From: Lentilactobacillus otakiensis DSM 19908 = JCM 15040 | GTDB lineage: Bacteria > Bacillota > Bacilli > Lactobacillales > Lactobacillaceae | Length of the DNA stretch: 64,000 bases | Direction: 5' to 3' | NCBI RefSeq assembly: GCF_001434145.1 | Contig: NZ_AZED01000005.1 | Span: forward strand, 179,172 to 243,171 | Shown: one piece after another, positions 15,895 through 24,335 of the stretch | Layout: each line of letters opens with the position of its first letter | How positions within the stretch are numbered: position 1 is the stretch's first letter | Translations under genes and position numbers: made by a program | The notes under the pieces: model-generated | The model's input: only the letters and a program-made list of their open reading frames with translations | What the model was told of the DNA's origin: nothing | Databases searched by the model: none

Positions 15895-16947
15895 TTGATA
15901 GAAAAATACTTGCTTGGGACATACACCCGAAGAATTAGTAAAGGTGTTTATCAATTAGAATTGGATACTGAAAATAAAAAACTACAAAACTTGGTGTTTG
16001 TGGGCAGCGCCATCGACCCAACCTATGTAGCCGAATCTGATCAAAAGCGGATTTATGCGATTACCAAGGTCAAAGATGACCAAGACAACGTTACCGGGGG
16101 CTTTGTCGAATGGGATGGCACCAGCACCGATTTTCCATTGAAGCCGATCGCTTCGATTCATGACCAGGAAACCTCACCGGCCTACATCTCAGTTGATGAA
16201 GACAAGCAGTTGGTCTTCACCGCCAACTATCATGCTGGAACTGTTAACTCATATAAAATTGGCGCCGATGGCTCAATTTCTAAAGCTGATCGAATTATGG
16301 ACAAGGGGAAACTCGGCTTTCGTAAAGAACAGCAGGATGGCCCTCATCCACATTATATCAATTTAACACCGGAAGGCCGAATTGTTGCCGTTGATTTGGG
16401 CGTCGACAAAGTCTTCATTTATGATTTGCAAGACAGCGGCAAATTAGTTCCTGTCAGCGAATTACAAATGCAGGATGGTTACGGTCCCCGTCACATCTAC
16501 TTCGATCCTAAGAAGAAAGTTGCCTATCTGGTGGGTGAATTGAGCAGCAACGTTGCCGTATTGGATTACGATGCTGACAAGGGCGTTCTATCATTACGTG
16601 ATATCAATTCAACGATTCCAGATGACTGGACGGAACATAATGGTGCCGCTGCAATTCGGGTATCAAAGGATGGCCGTTTCGTGTATGTTTCCAACCGTGG
16701 TAATAACTCAATCGCCGTCTTTAGTTCAGACGAAAAAGGGAATTTGTCATTGATCCAGAGAATCTCAACGGAAGGGGACTTCCCACGGGACTTTAATTTG
16801 AGCGATGATGAATCGTTTGTCATTGCCCTGAACCAAAATTCAGACAACGCCACATTGTACACACGCGACAGTGAATCAGGCAAATTGACGATGGTGCAGA
16901 AGGACTTCATGGTGCCCGAAGGGGTTAGTATTTTGAGAAAGAAGTAG
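15895..16947 (+). CDS. Beta-propeller lactonase (6-phosphogluconolactonase family)
   Basis: A 350-aa seven-bladed propeller protein of the YbhE/Pgl-like lactonase family. Blade motifs are visible: GTYTRRISKGVYQLELD, PTYVAESDQKRIYAIT, GPHPHYINLTPEGRIVAVDLGVDKVFIY, GPRHIYFDPKKKVAYLVGELSSNVAVLDYD, GAAAIRVSKDGRFVYVSNRGNNSIAVF and FPRDFNLSDDESFVIALNQNSDNATLY. It probably hydrolyses 6-phosphogluconolactone in the phosphoketolase pathway. The start is TTG with GGAGGG 8 bp upstream; no ATG fits. Its TAG stop forms the first triplet of palindromic element A. Confidence 0.9.
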   Translation: MIEKYLLGTYTRRISKGVYQLELDTENKKLQNLVFVGSAIDPTYVAESDQKRIYAITKVKDDQDNVTGGFVEWDGTSTDFPLKPIASIHDQETSPAYISVDEDKQLVFTANYHAGTVNSYKIGADGSISKADRIMDKGKLGFRKEQQDGPHPHYINLTPEGRIVAVDLGVDKVFIYDLQDSGKLVPVSELQMQDGYGPRHIYFDPKKKVAYLVGELSSNVAVLDYDADKGVLSLRDINSTIPDDWTEHNGAAAIRVSKDGRFVYVSNRGNNSIAVFSSDEKGNLSLIQRISTEGDFPRDFNLSDDESFVIALNQNSDNATLYTRDSESGKLTMVQKDFMVPEGVSILRKK

Positions 16948-17060
16948 AGTGCGGATTGGGGCGGTTAACAACCGTAGGCTAAGGGGGATCGCTTGAAAAT
17001 CGAGTTTGATTTTCGAGGGATTTCCCTTAGCTGCAGGTTGTTGCCCCAAGTAGCACATTT
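16945..17060 (+). repeat. Palindromic element copy A, starting at the lactonase stop codon
   Basis: Begins TAGAGTGCGG and ends AGCACATTTT. Nested helices are GGGG/CCCC, TTAACAACC/GGTTGTT and CTAAGGG/CCCTTAG, with a tip TGAAAATC/GATTTTCA around GAGTT. Unpaired CGG on the left and CTGCA on the right match the other copies. The sequence AAATCGAGTTTGATTTT at the tip is shared with copies B and D. Confidence 0.88.
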
Positions 17061-17121
17061 TGGCTATATAGCCTTACCTGCCACCACTGACCAAACCAAC
17101 AAACACAAAATCTAAACTAAC

Positions 17122-17163
17122 AAAGCTGGGACTAAATCACAACGATTTAGCTCCAGCTTTTTG
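17122..17163. terminator. Terminator between convergent lactonase and FAH genes
   Basis: Arms AAAGCTGGGACTAAATC / GATTTAGCTCCAGCTTT with a short loop and TTTTT on the plus strand. The GCTGGGA-YNAAA arm resembles the hairpin at 42765-42816. Confidence 0.8.
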
Positions 17164-17195
17164 CATTTAAATATTATTTGGAACGGCCGACGTCT

Positions 17196-18047
17196 CTAGT
17201 TGACCTTTGTTTGAATCGTTCCCAAGCCATCAATCTCACTGGTGAACACGTCGCCAGATTTTAAGAAGACTTGCGGATCTCTGCCAACGCCGGTGCCACT
17301 TGGGGTTCCGGTAAAAATAAGATCGCCTGGGTACAATTCGATGACACCTGAAATATATGAAATCAAGGTTTGAATATCAAAAATCATCTTGTTAACAGTC
17401 GCCTGCTGCATAATTTCACCGTTAACCTTGGTCGTAACATTTTTTGAAACAATGTCGTCAACGTCAGCAATTGTGCTTATGTAAGGGCCGATAGGTGAGT
17501 AATTTTTGAATGATTTTCCGAGATCAAACTGGGTACTTGGGCCATCGATTGATTGGACGGTTCGATCGGAAATATCTTGGCCGACCGTGTAACCGGCAAT
17601 CGCATCTTCAGCGTCTTCCCGGCTGATGTTGCGGCCACCGCGGCCAATCACAATTACCAATTCAGATTCCCAGTCAACTGTATCGCCACTGAGGTGAATT
17701 GAATTATGAGGCCCGGCAAGTGAGCTGACAAACTTGTTAAAGACATTCGGTCGTTTAGGCTTCACGATGTCCATTTCTTTCATGTGATCAAGATAGTTGA
17801 AACCAATTGCGGGTAATTGACGAGGATGCTGAACGGGCTGCTCGAACTTCTCTGGGTCGAGCTGTTCTGCGGCATCGTTGTCGATAATTTTGTCGTCATT
17901 AATATCAATTAGGACGTTTGACAAGAAGTTTTGCCAATCGTTCAAAATATCGTCGATTGAGTCGTAACCAGTAATTGGAACGCCCCAGAACTGACCGTTT
18001 TGGAGCGCAACGAATGTTGGCTGATTATTATACATTGCTAATTTCAA
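17196..18047 (-). CDS. Fumarylacetoacetate hydrolase-family protein
   Basis: A 283-aa FAH-fold protein. Diagnostic stretches are AIGFNYLDHMKEMDIVKP, PNVFNKFVSSLAGPHNSIHLSGDTVDWESELVIVIGRGGRNI (metal-site Glu in WESEL), GYTVGQDISDRTVQ, and the C-terminal GDLIFTGTPSGTGVGRDP. The family includes acylpyruvases, oxaloacetate decarboxylases and 2-keto-acid hydratases, so the substrate is open. The start is TTG (18045-18047) with GGAGGGG 5 bp upstream; the next ATG, 12 bp later, is too far from that site. It shares no operon partner. Confidence 0.88.
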   Translation of the reverse strand: MKLAMYNNQPTFVALQNGQFWGVPITGYDSIDDILNDWQNFLSNVLIDINDDKIIDNDAAEQLDPEKFEQPVQHPRQLPAIGFNYLDHMKEMDIVKPKRPNVFNKFVSSLAGPHNSIHLSGDTVDWESELVIVIGRGGRNISREDAEDAIAGYTVGQDISDRTVQSIDGPSTQFDLGKSFKNYSPIGPYISTIADVDDIVSKNVTTKVNGEIMQQATVNKMIFDIQTLISYISGVIELYPGDLIFTGTPSGTGVGRDPQVFLKSGDVFTSEIDGLGTIQTKVN

Positions 18048-18128
18048 TATTACCCCTCCTGGCTTTCATTCAATTAACGAACAGCGATATTAGTATACAC
18101 CCAATCGCATTTTTTGGCACGAGAACGC

Positions 18129-20489
18129 TTACTGATTCCCATTCCGCCAAAAGTTTTGCAGAACATTTTTGAGTTGGGCAGCATTATTGGTCACTTTAAT
18201 ATTGGTCCAATTCTGCGGAAAAATTTGCCGATAACGGGTTTGATTAAAGCGTTGATCCATTAAAACAATGACCCCCTTATCGTCATCGGTCCGAATCACT
18301 CGGCCGGCTGCTTGGCTGACATTGTTGAAGCCGGGAAGCTGATAAGCAAACGAAAAGCCTTGGCCGTTTAGGGAGTCGAAATAGTCTCTGATGAGATCGG
18401 ATTCTTTGTTCATTCCAGGCAGTCCAACGCTCACGATTCCAACGCCGATCAGTTGGTCGTTTTTGAGATCGATTCCCTCCGAAAAAATACCGCCAAGCAG
18501 TGCAAAGCCAACTTTCGTCTGATGATCGTCAGTTCGAAAAGCGTCGAGAAATGCAGTTCGGGCAGCGTTATCCATGTCTGGTTTCTGGTTAATCACATTC
18601 ACGTCTGGATGCAACTCGACAAATTTGCTTAAAGTGGCGTTTAAATAGGCCATCGAAGGAAAAAACATCATGTAATGCCCAGATTTTTGACTGATCATCG
18701 TGAAGATGTTGTCGCAAATTGGTTGCAAACTGTTTTCCCGGTTGGCATACAAGGTGTTGATATTATTGGCAATAACGACCTGACAATTTTTTGGTGGAAA
18801 TGACGAATGGGAAATCATGCCGAGACTGTCGTCTTCGTCCCCCAATACTTGTTGATAATAGGGCATCGGACTCAAAGTTGCCGAAAACAGAATCGCTGCT
18901 CGTCCTAAATTCAGACTCGCTTTGAGCTGCTTACTGGGATCCATGCAGAACTGGCGGAAGATGATCGTATGATCACCGATAATGATCCGGGTGCGATAGG
19001 TTTCGTCATAAAATGTGCTGATGAGATAATAGCGCCGGCACTGCAGGTAGTAGTCAACGACTGCATCAACGGTATCACTTGGTGTTTGAGTAGCCAGCCA
19101 TTGATGAATCGTCTCGATTAAGTTTTCTAAGGTGTTGTTGAAATTATCCAGCGGGGCTAGTTGGGCAATCTGTTTATCGACAACTTCTGCGGCTGGCTTA
19201 CTGTAACGCTTGAATGAACGTTTTAAGGATTCCAGTCGTTTAATCACCTTTTGGTTGGATGTCTTATGTTTAACCAACTGTTCCAGTAGGGGATTAATTG
19301 GTGAGGATTCCAAGGTCGCTGAATACATTTCTCGAGATCGTTGAACTAAATTGTGGACTTCATCCACCAAGAAACAGTTGGTTGGGTCAGGAAACGAAAA
19401 GAACCGTTGGAGGTGGACTTGGGGGTCGAACAGATAGTTATAATCACAAATGATGACGTCACAAAACAAGCTGACATCGAGTGAAAACTCGAAGGGGTCA
19501 ACTTTGTGCTTTTCTGCGTATTCTTGGATCGTGTTCTTGGTAATTTGATCCTCATGTTGAATGATATCTTTAATGGCAGGGCGAACCCGGTCATAATAAC
19601 CCACCATATACGGATTTTTCTCGGGTGGGAGTTCTTTTTCAGTTGGAAAAGTAATTTTGTCTTTGGCCGTTAGGGTGATGCTTTTGAGCGTCAATCCCTG
19701 TTGCGCCATGATTGAGATGGTGTTCTCGGCAACATGGCGGGTGCTTTGCTTGGCCGTAAAATAAAAGATCCGATTGATTAATTGTTCGCCCATTGATTTA
19801 ATAGCTGGAAACAGCGTTGAGATAGTCTTCCCAGTTCCAGTCGGGGCCTCAACGAAGAGGTGCTTTTCCAATAGGATCGTTTTATAGACGTTCGTCGCCA
19901 GCTTGTGTTGGCCTGGCCGGTAATCGGGAAACGGGAACTTTAATTGTTTGGCTGAATTGATTCGGCGTTCATCCAAATCATGGCGCAGTTGAATCCACTG
20001 TTCGAACTCAGTTACCAGTGCTGTAAAGAAAAGTTCCGAGTCCGTTTTAGTGAAAAGTTGGGTCTTGGTGGTGATTTTTTCATCCGGCGTCTGGACGTAC
20101 GTCAACTGGAGGTCGACTGATTTGATGTCGGCTTGATGCATGACGATGTACGAGTAAACTTTGACCTGACCCCAATAGAGCTGCAATGTGGAGTCTGGAA
20201 TAGATTTGAATTCCAGGTCGGAAGTTTTGATTTCTTCGATCAGTGGATTGCCATCACGTTCGTCGATGCCGTCTGCTCGGCCACTAATGACATATTCGTC
20301 GTCCATATACTGGATAGATGTTTTCAATGCCACCTCTGATTGATAGGAGGCCGGTCGGCTGTGCTGGATTTTGCGGTGGATCCGGCTGCCTTCTTGAGCA
20401 GTGTTTTCACTGCTAAGGACCGGGCTGAGGTCGCCTGTCCGCAGCAAAAATTCCACTAATTCTCGAATGCCGACTTGATGCACGGCCAT
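18129..20489 (-). CDS. DinG/XPD-like superfamily 2 helicase with N-terminal Cas4-like nuclease, lacking Fe-S cysteines
   Basis: A 786-aa protein. Residues about 1-175 carry a PD-(D/E)XK nuclease core: SGRADGIDE (70s) and LIEEIKTSDL (mid-80s). The helicase follows with Walker A FVEAPTGTGKT (215-222), the DEVH box FLVDEVHNLV (376-379) and a C-terminal VIVLMDQRFNQTRYRQIFP motif VI region with QAAGRVIRTDDD. In XPD/DinG relatives four cysteines between Walker A and the DEAH box bind an Fe-S cluster. Here KITFPTEK, PEKNPY and KHKVDPFEF occupy those places and no cysteine is present until CDVIICDYNY. The start ATG at 20489 has GGAGG upstream. Probable role in DNA repair. Confidence 0.88.
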   Translation of the reverse strand: MAVHQVGIRELVEFLLRTGDLSPVLSSENTAQEGSRIHRKIQHSRPASYQSEVALKTSIQYMDDEYVISGRADGIDERDGNPLIEEIKTSDLEFKSIPDSTLQLYWGQVKVYSYIVMHQADIKSVDLQLTYVQTPDEKITTKTQLFTKTDSELFFTALVTEFEQWIQLRHDLDERRINSAKQLKFPFPDYRPGQHKLATNVYKTILLEKHLFVEAPTGTGKTISTLFPAIKSMGEQLINRIFYFTAKQSTRHVAENTISIMAQQGLTLKSITLTAKDKITFPTEKELPPEKNPYMVGYYDRVRPAIKDIIQHEDQITKNTIQEYAEKHKVDPFEFSLDVSLFCDVIICDYNYLFDPQVHLQRFFSFPDPTNCFLVDEVHNLVQRSREMYSATLESSPINPLLEQLVKHKTSNQKVIKRLESLKRSFKRYSKPAAEVVDKQIAQLAPLDNFNNTLENLIETIHQWLATQTPSDTVDAVVDYYLQCRRYYLISTFYDETYRTRIIIGDHTIIFRQFCMDPSKQLKASLNLGRAAILFSATLSPMPYYQQVLGDEDDSLGMISHSSFPPKNCQVVIANNINTLYANRENSLQPICDNIFTMISQKSGHYMMFFPSMAYLNATLSKFVELHPDVNVINQKPDMDNAARTAFLDAFRTDDHQTKVGFALLGGIFSEGIDLKNDQLIGVGIVSVGLPGMNKESDLIRDYFDSLNGQGFSFAYQLPGFNNVSQAAGRVIRTDDDKGVIVLMDQRFNQTRYRQIFPQNWTNIKVTNNAAQLKNVLQNFWRNGNQ

Positions 20490-20568
20490 ACCCAACCCCT
20501 CCTTTCATTTCGAAATATCTAACGTCTATTATACAAAATTATTGAACGTATGTTTGGAAAATCTCGGT

Positions 20569-20596
20569 TTGAAAAAATCCACAAGTAAAGTAAAAT
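20569..20596 (+). promoter_or_regulatory. Promoter of the 20632 gene
   Basis: The -35 TTGAAA (20569-20574) and -10 TAAAAT (20591-20596) have a 16-bp spacer, about 30 bp before the GTG start. Confidence 0.55.
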
Positions 20597-20631
20597 TGTG
20601 AGTATGAGTAATTGCGAGAGGATGTGGGATT

Positions 20632-21222
20632 GTGACACCAAAATTTGGTGAGGTTTACCGAACAAAACATGAAACCTATTTTGCGATTGGCGAGGTTGTG
20701 ACCCATAACCCGCAATTGATTTTGGACAACGTGAATTACATTGGCAAGAAGAATTTTGTGATTCACATCAAATTTGGTCAGGGGATCGCCCGAAAAGCGA
20801 TTTTGATGGTGAAAATGAGTGGACAAGCCCTGCCGAAATATTTGGATCAGACTGATATTCGATTGTTTGAACGAGCAGTCGCCGATCATGAATTGGAACT
20901 GGTGAACTTGGATGACAAGTTGAGCGGTTATCAATTTGTGGACGAATTGGAAATTGAAGATCCGGCTGATGAAAAAATTGCTAATGTTGCCAGCATTCGT
21001 GAGAACACCATTCAGTTGGTGGAAGATTATTTAAACCAGCTGCAGGCAAAGATCGACAAGCTGTCCCAACGCAAGGCTAACCACTATTTTTCCAGCAAGG
21101 CCCATTATGAAGACGTGAAGGATTTTCTGTTGTCGGTAGCACCATACATGGATCTACGACTGAAGCAAAGCCAGGTTCGCCAAGACGAATGGCGGTTAAA
21201 ATTGAGATTGGGAGGCCAATAA
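20632..21222 (+). CDS. Conserved hypothetical protein with C-terminal helices
   Basis: A 196-aa protein that I do not recognise. Residues 1-90 are beta-rich (FGEVYRTKHETYFAIGEVV ... NFVIHIKFGQGIARKAILMVKMSG). Residues about 110-165 are strongly helical and charged (IRENTIQLVEDYLNQLQAKIDKLSQRKANHYF), suggesting a coiled coil. No signal peptide or membrane span. The start is GTG, with AGAGGA about 10 bp upstream and a promoter in place. The next small gene follows after 1 bp, so the two are co-transcribed. Confidence 0.75.
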   Translation: MTPKFGEVYRTKHETYFAIGEVVTHNPQLILDNVNYIGKKNFVIHIKFGQGIARKAILMVKMSGQALPKYLDQTDIRLFERAVADHELELVNLDDKLSGYQFVDELEIEDPADEKIANVASIRENTIQLVEDYLNQLQAKIDKLSQRKANHYFSSKAHYEDVKDFLLSVAPYMDLRLKQSQVRQDEWRLKLRLGGQ

Positions 21223-21223
21223 A

Positions 21224-21439
21224 ATGTTGAACGAAGAAAAGCTTCGGGTAATTGTTGAGACCTTCGCCAAATATAACATTGAGATTCAGACTGCCGGGAT
21301 GCAGATTGTTGGCATCAATGGTCAATCCGCGGATTTTGACGCAACCACCTTTATGCAAGATCAGTTGATCGAGATGATTTGTAAGGTCATGGCTAATCAA
21401 TTGATTCATGAGACTTGGAAATATGAGCAAAAAAAATGA
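21224..21439 (+). CDS. Small hypothetical protein
   Basis: A 71-aa protein of unknown function. Helical ends (MLNEEKLRVIVETFAKYN; DQLIEMICKVMANQLIHETWKYEQ) flank a short strand IQTAGMQIVGINGQSADFD. GGGAGG lies 7-8 bp upstream within the end of the preceding gene, which stops 1 bp before this start. It ends at a bidirectional terminator. Confidence 0.72.
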   Translation: MLNEEKLRVIVETFAKYNIEIQTAGMQIVGINGQSADFDATTFMQDQLIEMICKVMANQLIHETWKYEQKK

Positions 21440-21467
21440 TTCGGCACTTTTGGCCGAATCATTTTTT
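21430..21467. terminator. Bidirectional terminator between the small ORF and dapF
   Basis: Arms AAAAATGATTCGGC / GCCGAATCATTTTT with a short loop. It overlaps the end of the upstream ORF and sits 7 bp from the convergent dapF stop. Confidence 0.85.
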
Positions 21468-21473
21468 AATTTG

Positions 21474-22463
21474 TTAGACTGTTTGATTCTTCAAATTTTC
21501 TACAAAACGCAGATAAGCTGGTTGCTCATCAGTTTCCGTAATTTCTGCATGATCCAAATCATTGGCATGCAGGTCAGTTTCAGGAATCTCGATTTTGTGG
21601 GTGAATGTTGCATTTCCGATTAAATCAATTGAGAAGGTATCATCTCGGCTGTGAACACGAGTTTTAACCATCCCACCTGGATTGTACACGGAAATCAATT
21701 CATCAAAATCAGCCATTTCCGGATGATTTAAGCAGAACGCCAAGCTGGTCGCTGACATTCCGGTGCCACAAGCGTTGGTGAAGCCAACTCCCCGTTCATA
21801 AGTTCGAACAAATAAAGTGTTGTGGTCCAGAATTTTCGCAAAGCTCACGTTGACGCCATCTGGGAAATAGTCGTTGGGTTCATTGAGCATCTTGCCTAGT
21901 TGACCCAATGTTTTTGAGTGCATTGTGTCGTCATCGACAAAGCTGATCAAATGAGGATTTGGCACTGAAATGGCGGTAAACTTGAGCCCTGGTGCGAAGG
22001 CTGGAACAGCTTTGTTAATCAAGGTATCAGTTCCCAAGTTATCAAAGGGGAGGGTCTCCTTAGCAAACGTCACAGGCGAAATTTCAACACTGAATGTTGG
22101 CACGTTGTCAGCGAGGTCTGCTTCGCGGTGAACATGTAAGTCACTGTCCATGGTTTCAACCTTGAAGGCATCTTTGTTAAATTTATCGGAAAGATAACGC
22201 GACACGGTTCGTAAGCCATTGCCACACATTGAAGCAATGCTGCCATCAGTGTTGATGACCTGCATGCTGCCTAACGTGCCTTCATGATCAGATTTGTCAA
22301 TGACCAGCAGTCCATCGGCACCGTTGAGGAGCCCAGTTTCAGGTTCAGTAATGTGTTTGGCCAAAGCCACCAATTCTGGTTGACTTAACTTAGTTTGTAA
22401 TTCAGTTTGATCCAAAATAAAGAATTTATTTTGTGACCCATGGACTTTTAATAATTGAACCAT
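21474..22463 (-). CDS. dapF: Diaminopimelate epimerase
   Basis: A 329-aa protein. Both active-site cysteine motifs are present: SIASMCGNGLRTVSRYL (about residue 80) and GVGFTNACGTGMSATSLAF (about residue 235). HGSQNKFFILDQTE opens the N-terminal domain. It converts LL- to meso-diaminopimelate, the substrate of LysA and of peptidoglycan synthesis. It is longer than the usual 270-280 aa, with a C-terminal tail of about 40 residues past IDLIGNATFTHKIEIPE. It lies 12 bp after lysC in the same operon. Confidence 0.95.
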   Translation of the reverse strand: MVQLLKVHGSQNKFFILDQTELQTKLSQPELVALAKHITEPETGLLNGADGLLVIDKSDHEGTLGSMQVINTDGSIASMCGNGLRTVSRYLSDKFNKDAFKVETMDSDLHVHREADLADNVPTFSVEISPVTFAKETLPFDNLGTDTLINKAVPAFAPGLKFTAISVPNPHLISFVDDDTMHSKTLGQLGKMLNEPNDYFPDGVNVSFAKILDHNTLFVRTYERGVGFTNACGTGMSATSLAFCLNHPEMADFDELISVYNPGGMVKTRVHSRDDTFSIDLIGNATFTHKIEIPETDLHANDLDHAEITETDEQPAYLRFVENLKNQTV

Positions 22464-22475
22464 AACGCTCCTCCT

Positions 22476-23870
22476 TTACACTTCCGCCTGATATTCGAGT
22501 TGGTTAACGGAAGGATTTTCTTTAAAAAAATGTTGGTAAATGTATTTAACAGCAGCATCGGCATCCGATTGACGGGTTCCCAGCATAATTGAAATTCGGG
22601 AAGCACCTTGGTTGATCATGTGGACGGGAATGTCGTGTTCGGCAAGTGGCCGGATGATATTTTCAATCGTTCCAACTCGAGCCCGCATGCCTTCACCAAC
22701 CACCATGATGATCGCGTAGTCATCAATCCAATCCAATGTATCTGGGTTGAGCTCGACCTGAATGTCATGACACATTTTTTTAATTGTATCACTGTCCAGC
22801 TGACTACGGTCAAATATGATCGTCAAATCATCAATTCCTGATGGCATATGCTCGTATGAAACGCCATATTTGTAAAGGATCTGTAAAATTTTAAGGGTAA
22901 AACCAACTTCCTTGTTCAGCAGGTATCTGTGAAGATAAAGGGCTGAAAAGCGGTTGGACCCTGCGATACCGGTGACTGGTCGTTTGGAGGTAAAGTCTTT
23001 TTCCGGCACGATTAAAGTTCCTGGGAGCTCTGGGTTGTTGGTGTTCTTCACGTTGATTGGAACCTGCCCTTGAATGGCGGGGATGATTGCTTCGTCGTTG
23101 AACACTGAGAAGCCAGCGTAGGAAAGTTCACGCATCTCTCTGAAAGTCATTTTGTGGATCGGTCGGGCATCAGGAACAATTTTGGGATTAGCCGCAAAGA
23201 TTGCGTCAACATCTGTGAAGTTTTCATAGAGTGAAGCGTGAAGGCCACGAGCCAAAATTGATCCAGTAATGTCTGAGCCGCCGCGAGCAAACGTGACGAT
23301 GTTGCCATCTTCTGTAAAGCCAAAGAATCCCGGGAAGACGAGTTTTTCGTCGCCATATTTTAGTTGGGTGAGATTAGTGTAAGTCTGTTCCAGGACGGTT
23401 GCGCCATTGGGGTCGTCACTCAATAGGATGCCAGCTTCACTGGGATCAACAAAGCGTGCTTTAGTGCCAGTTTGAGTCAAGCAGGCCGCAAATAATTCTG
23501 CATTGAGGCGCTCGCCATGAGCTTTGAAAGCTGCCATCAGGTAGTCGTCATTAGGGTAAGATTTGCTCGGCAGGGTGTTTAACTTGTCTTTGATATCATT
23601 GAGAACGGTTTGTGGAACGCCGAAACCTTTGCCAATTTCCTGGTAGCGGGCAAAGATGTCAGCAACAATCTGTTTGGCATCCATGCCCTTGATGATGGCG
23701 TTGGCGTATTTGATCAGCAGATCAGTCACCTTGATGTCATTCGCAAATCTTTTCCCTGGTGCAGAAGTGACGACAATTTTTCGCTCCGGATCACTTTCAA
23801 CGATGTTGATCACTTTTTGAACATGGGCGGCATCCGCTAAGGAACTGCCCCCAAACTTAACGACTTTCAT
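22476..23870 (-). CDS. lysC: Aspartate kinase
   Basis: A 464-aa enzyme. The kinase domain shows MKVVKFGGSSLADA, FPGFFGFTEDGNIVTFARGGSDITGSILARG and FTDVDAIFAANPKIVPDARPI. The C-terminal ACT pair contains GFTLKILQILYKYGVSYEHMPSGID and VGEGMRARVGTIENIIRPLAEHDIPVHMINQGASRISIML. It phosphorylates aspartate as the entry step to lysine, threonine and methionine. The ACT domains imply feedback control by an amino acid. It begins the minus-strand lysC-dapF operon. Its short leader holds an inverted repeat but no riboswitch. Confidence 0.95.
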   Translation of the reverse strand: MKVVKFGGSSLADAAHVQKVINIVESDPERKIVVTSAPGKRFANDIKVTDLLIKYANAIIKGMDAKQIVADIFARYQEIGKGFGVPQTVLNDIKDKLNTLPSKSYPNDDYLMAAFKAHGERLNAELFAACLTQTGTKARFVDPSEAGILLSDDPNGATVLEQTYTNLTQLKYGDEKLVFPGFFGFTEDGNIVTFARGGSDITGSILARGLHASLYENFTDVDAIFAANPKIVPDARPIHKMTFREMRELSYAGFSVFNDEAIIPAIQGQVPINVKNTNNPELPGTLIVPEKDFTSKRPVTGIAGSNRFSALYLHRYLLNKEVGFTLKILQILYKYGVSYEHMPSGIDDLTIIFDRSQLDSDTIKKMCHDIQVELNPDTLDWIDDYAIIMVVGEGMRARVGTIENIIRPLAEHDIPVHMINQGASRISIMLGTRQSDADAAVKYIYQHFFKENPSVNQLEYQAEV

Positions 23871-23903
23871 AACTTTCCTTCACTCCCTGGCTATTCCCAT
23901 TAA

Positions 23904-23962
23904 TTAACAATTCGATTAGAGATTGTTAAAACGAATTTTAGCAGTTTTGAATTATTTTGCAA
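23904..23962 (-). promoter_or_regulatory. lysC-dapF promoter with an inverted repeat at the start point
   Basis: On the minus strand -35 TTGCAA (23957-23962) and -10 TAAAAT (23935-23940) have a 16-bp spacer. A perfect 8-bp inverted repeat TTAACAAT-N10-ATTGTTAA (23904-23929) begins at the expected +1, a classic repressor position. Confidence 0.68.
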
Positions 23963-24020
23963 GAGTCAGTCGTTTGTCGACTTGTGTTTGCATAAATTTA
24001 CAAAAGCGTCGTTAAAACTA

Positions 24021-24049
24021 TTGACACTTTATGAGAATCATTATAAAAT
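24021..24049 (+). promoter_or_regulatory. Promoter of the lysA-asd operon
   Basis: Consensus -35 TTGACA (24021-24026) and -10 TAAAAT (24044-24049), 17-bp spacer, a few bases ahead of the lysine riboswitch. Confidence 0.82.
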
Positions 24050-24065
24050 TGTGACAATTAAATCA

Positions 24066-24312
24066 TTAGAGGTTGCAACCAACATCAGTAATTAGTGGAG
24101 TTCCTACCTGAACTTTGAAGCTAATGAAAGGGGCGGTTGCCGAAGCACCATGTGAGGTAGCACTTGGCGCGCTGGGACTTAGCTTAAAAGGCTATGGACT
24201 GTCGCGGCGGATAAGTCGGCTGCGGGGCGCTAACGACAAATGATACGGAATATGATTTTAAAATTCTGAATCTCTTTGTTCGGCGTTCGCCGAATGAAGA
24301 GATTTTTTATTT
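24066..24312 (+). ncRNA. Lysine riboswitch (L box) with terminator, leader of lysA
   Basis: Conserved lysine-aptamer segments occur in order: TTAGAGGTTGCA, ATCAGTAATTAGTGGAG, GAAAGGGGCGGTTGCCGAAG, CTTGGCGCGCTGGGACTTAG, and CTATGGACTGTCGCGGCGG. The expression platform is a strong terminator, AATCTCTT-TTCGGC-gttc-GCCGAA-AAGAGATTTTTT (24269-24308), just before the lysA ribosome site. Lysine binding should end transcription early. Confidence 0.93.
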
Positions 24313-24335
24313 CAATAATTTTTGGAGGAGAAGAC

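Noticed and set aside
24276..24335. Longer lysA reading frame starting in the leader
   Set aside because: It lies within the riboswitch terminator and has no ribosome site; GGAGGAG precedes the ATG at 24336.
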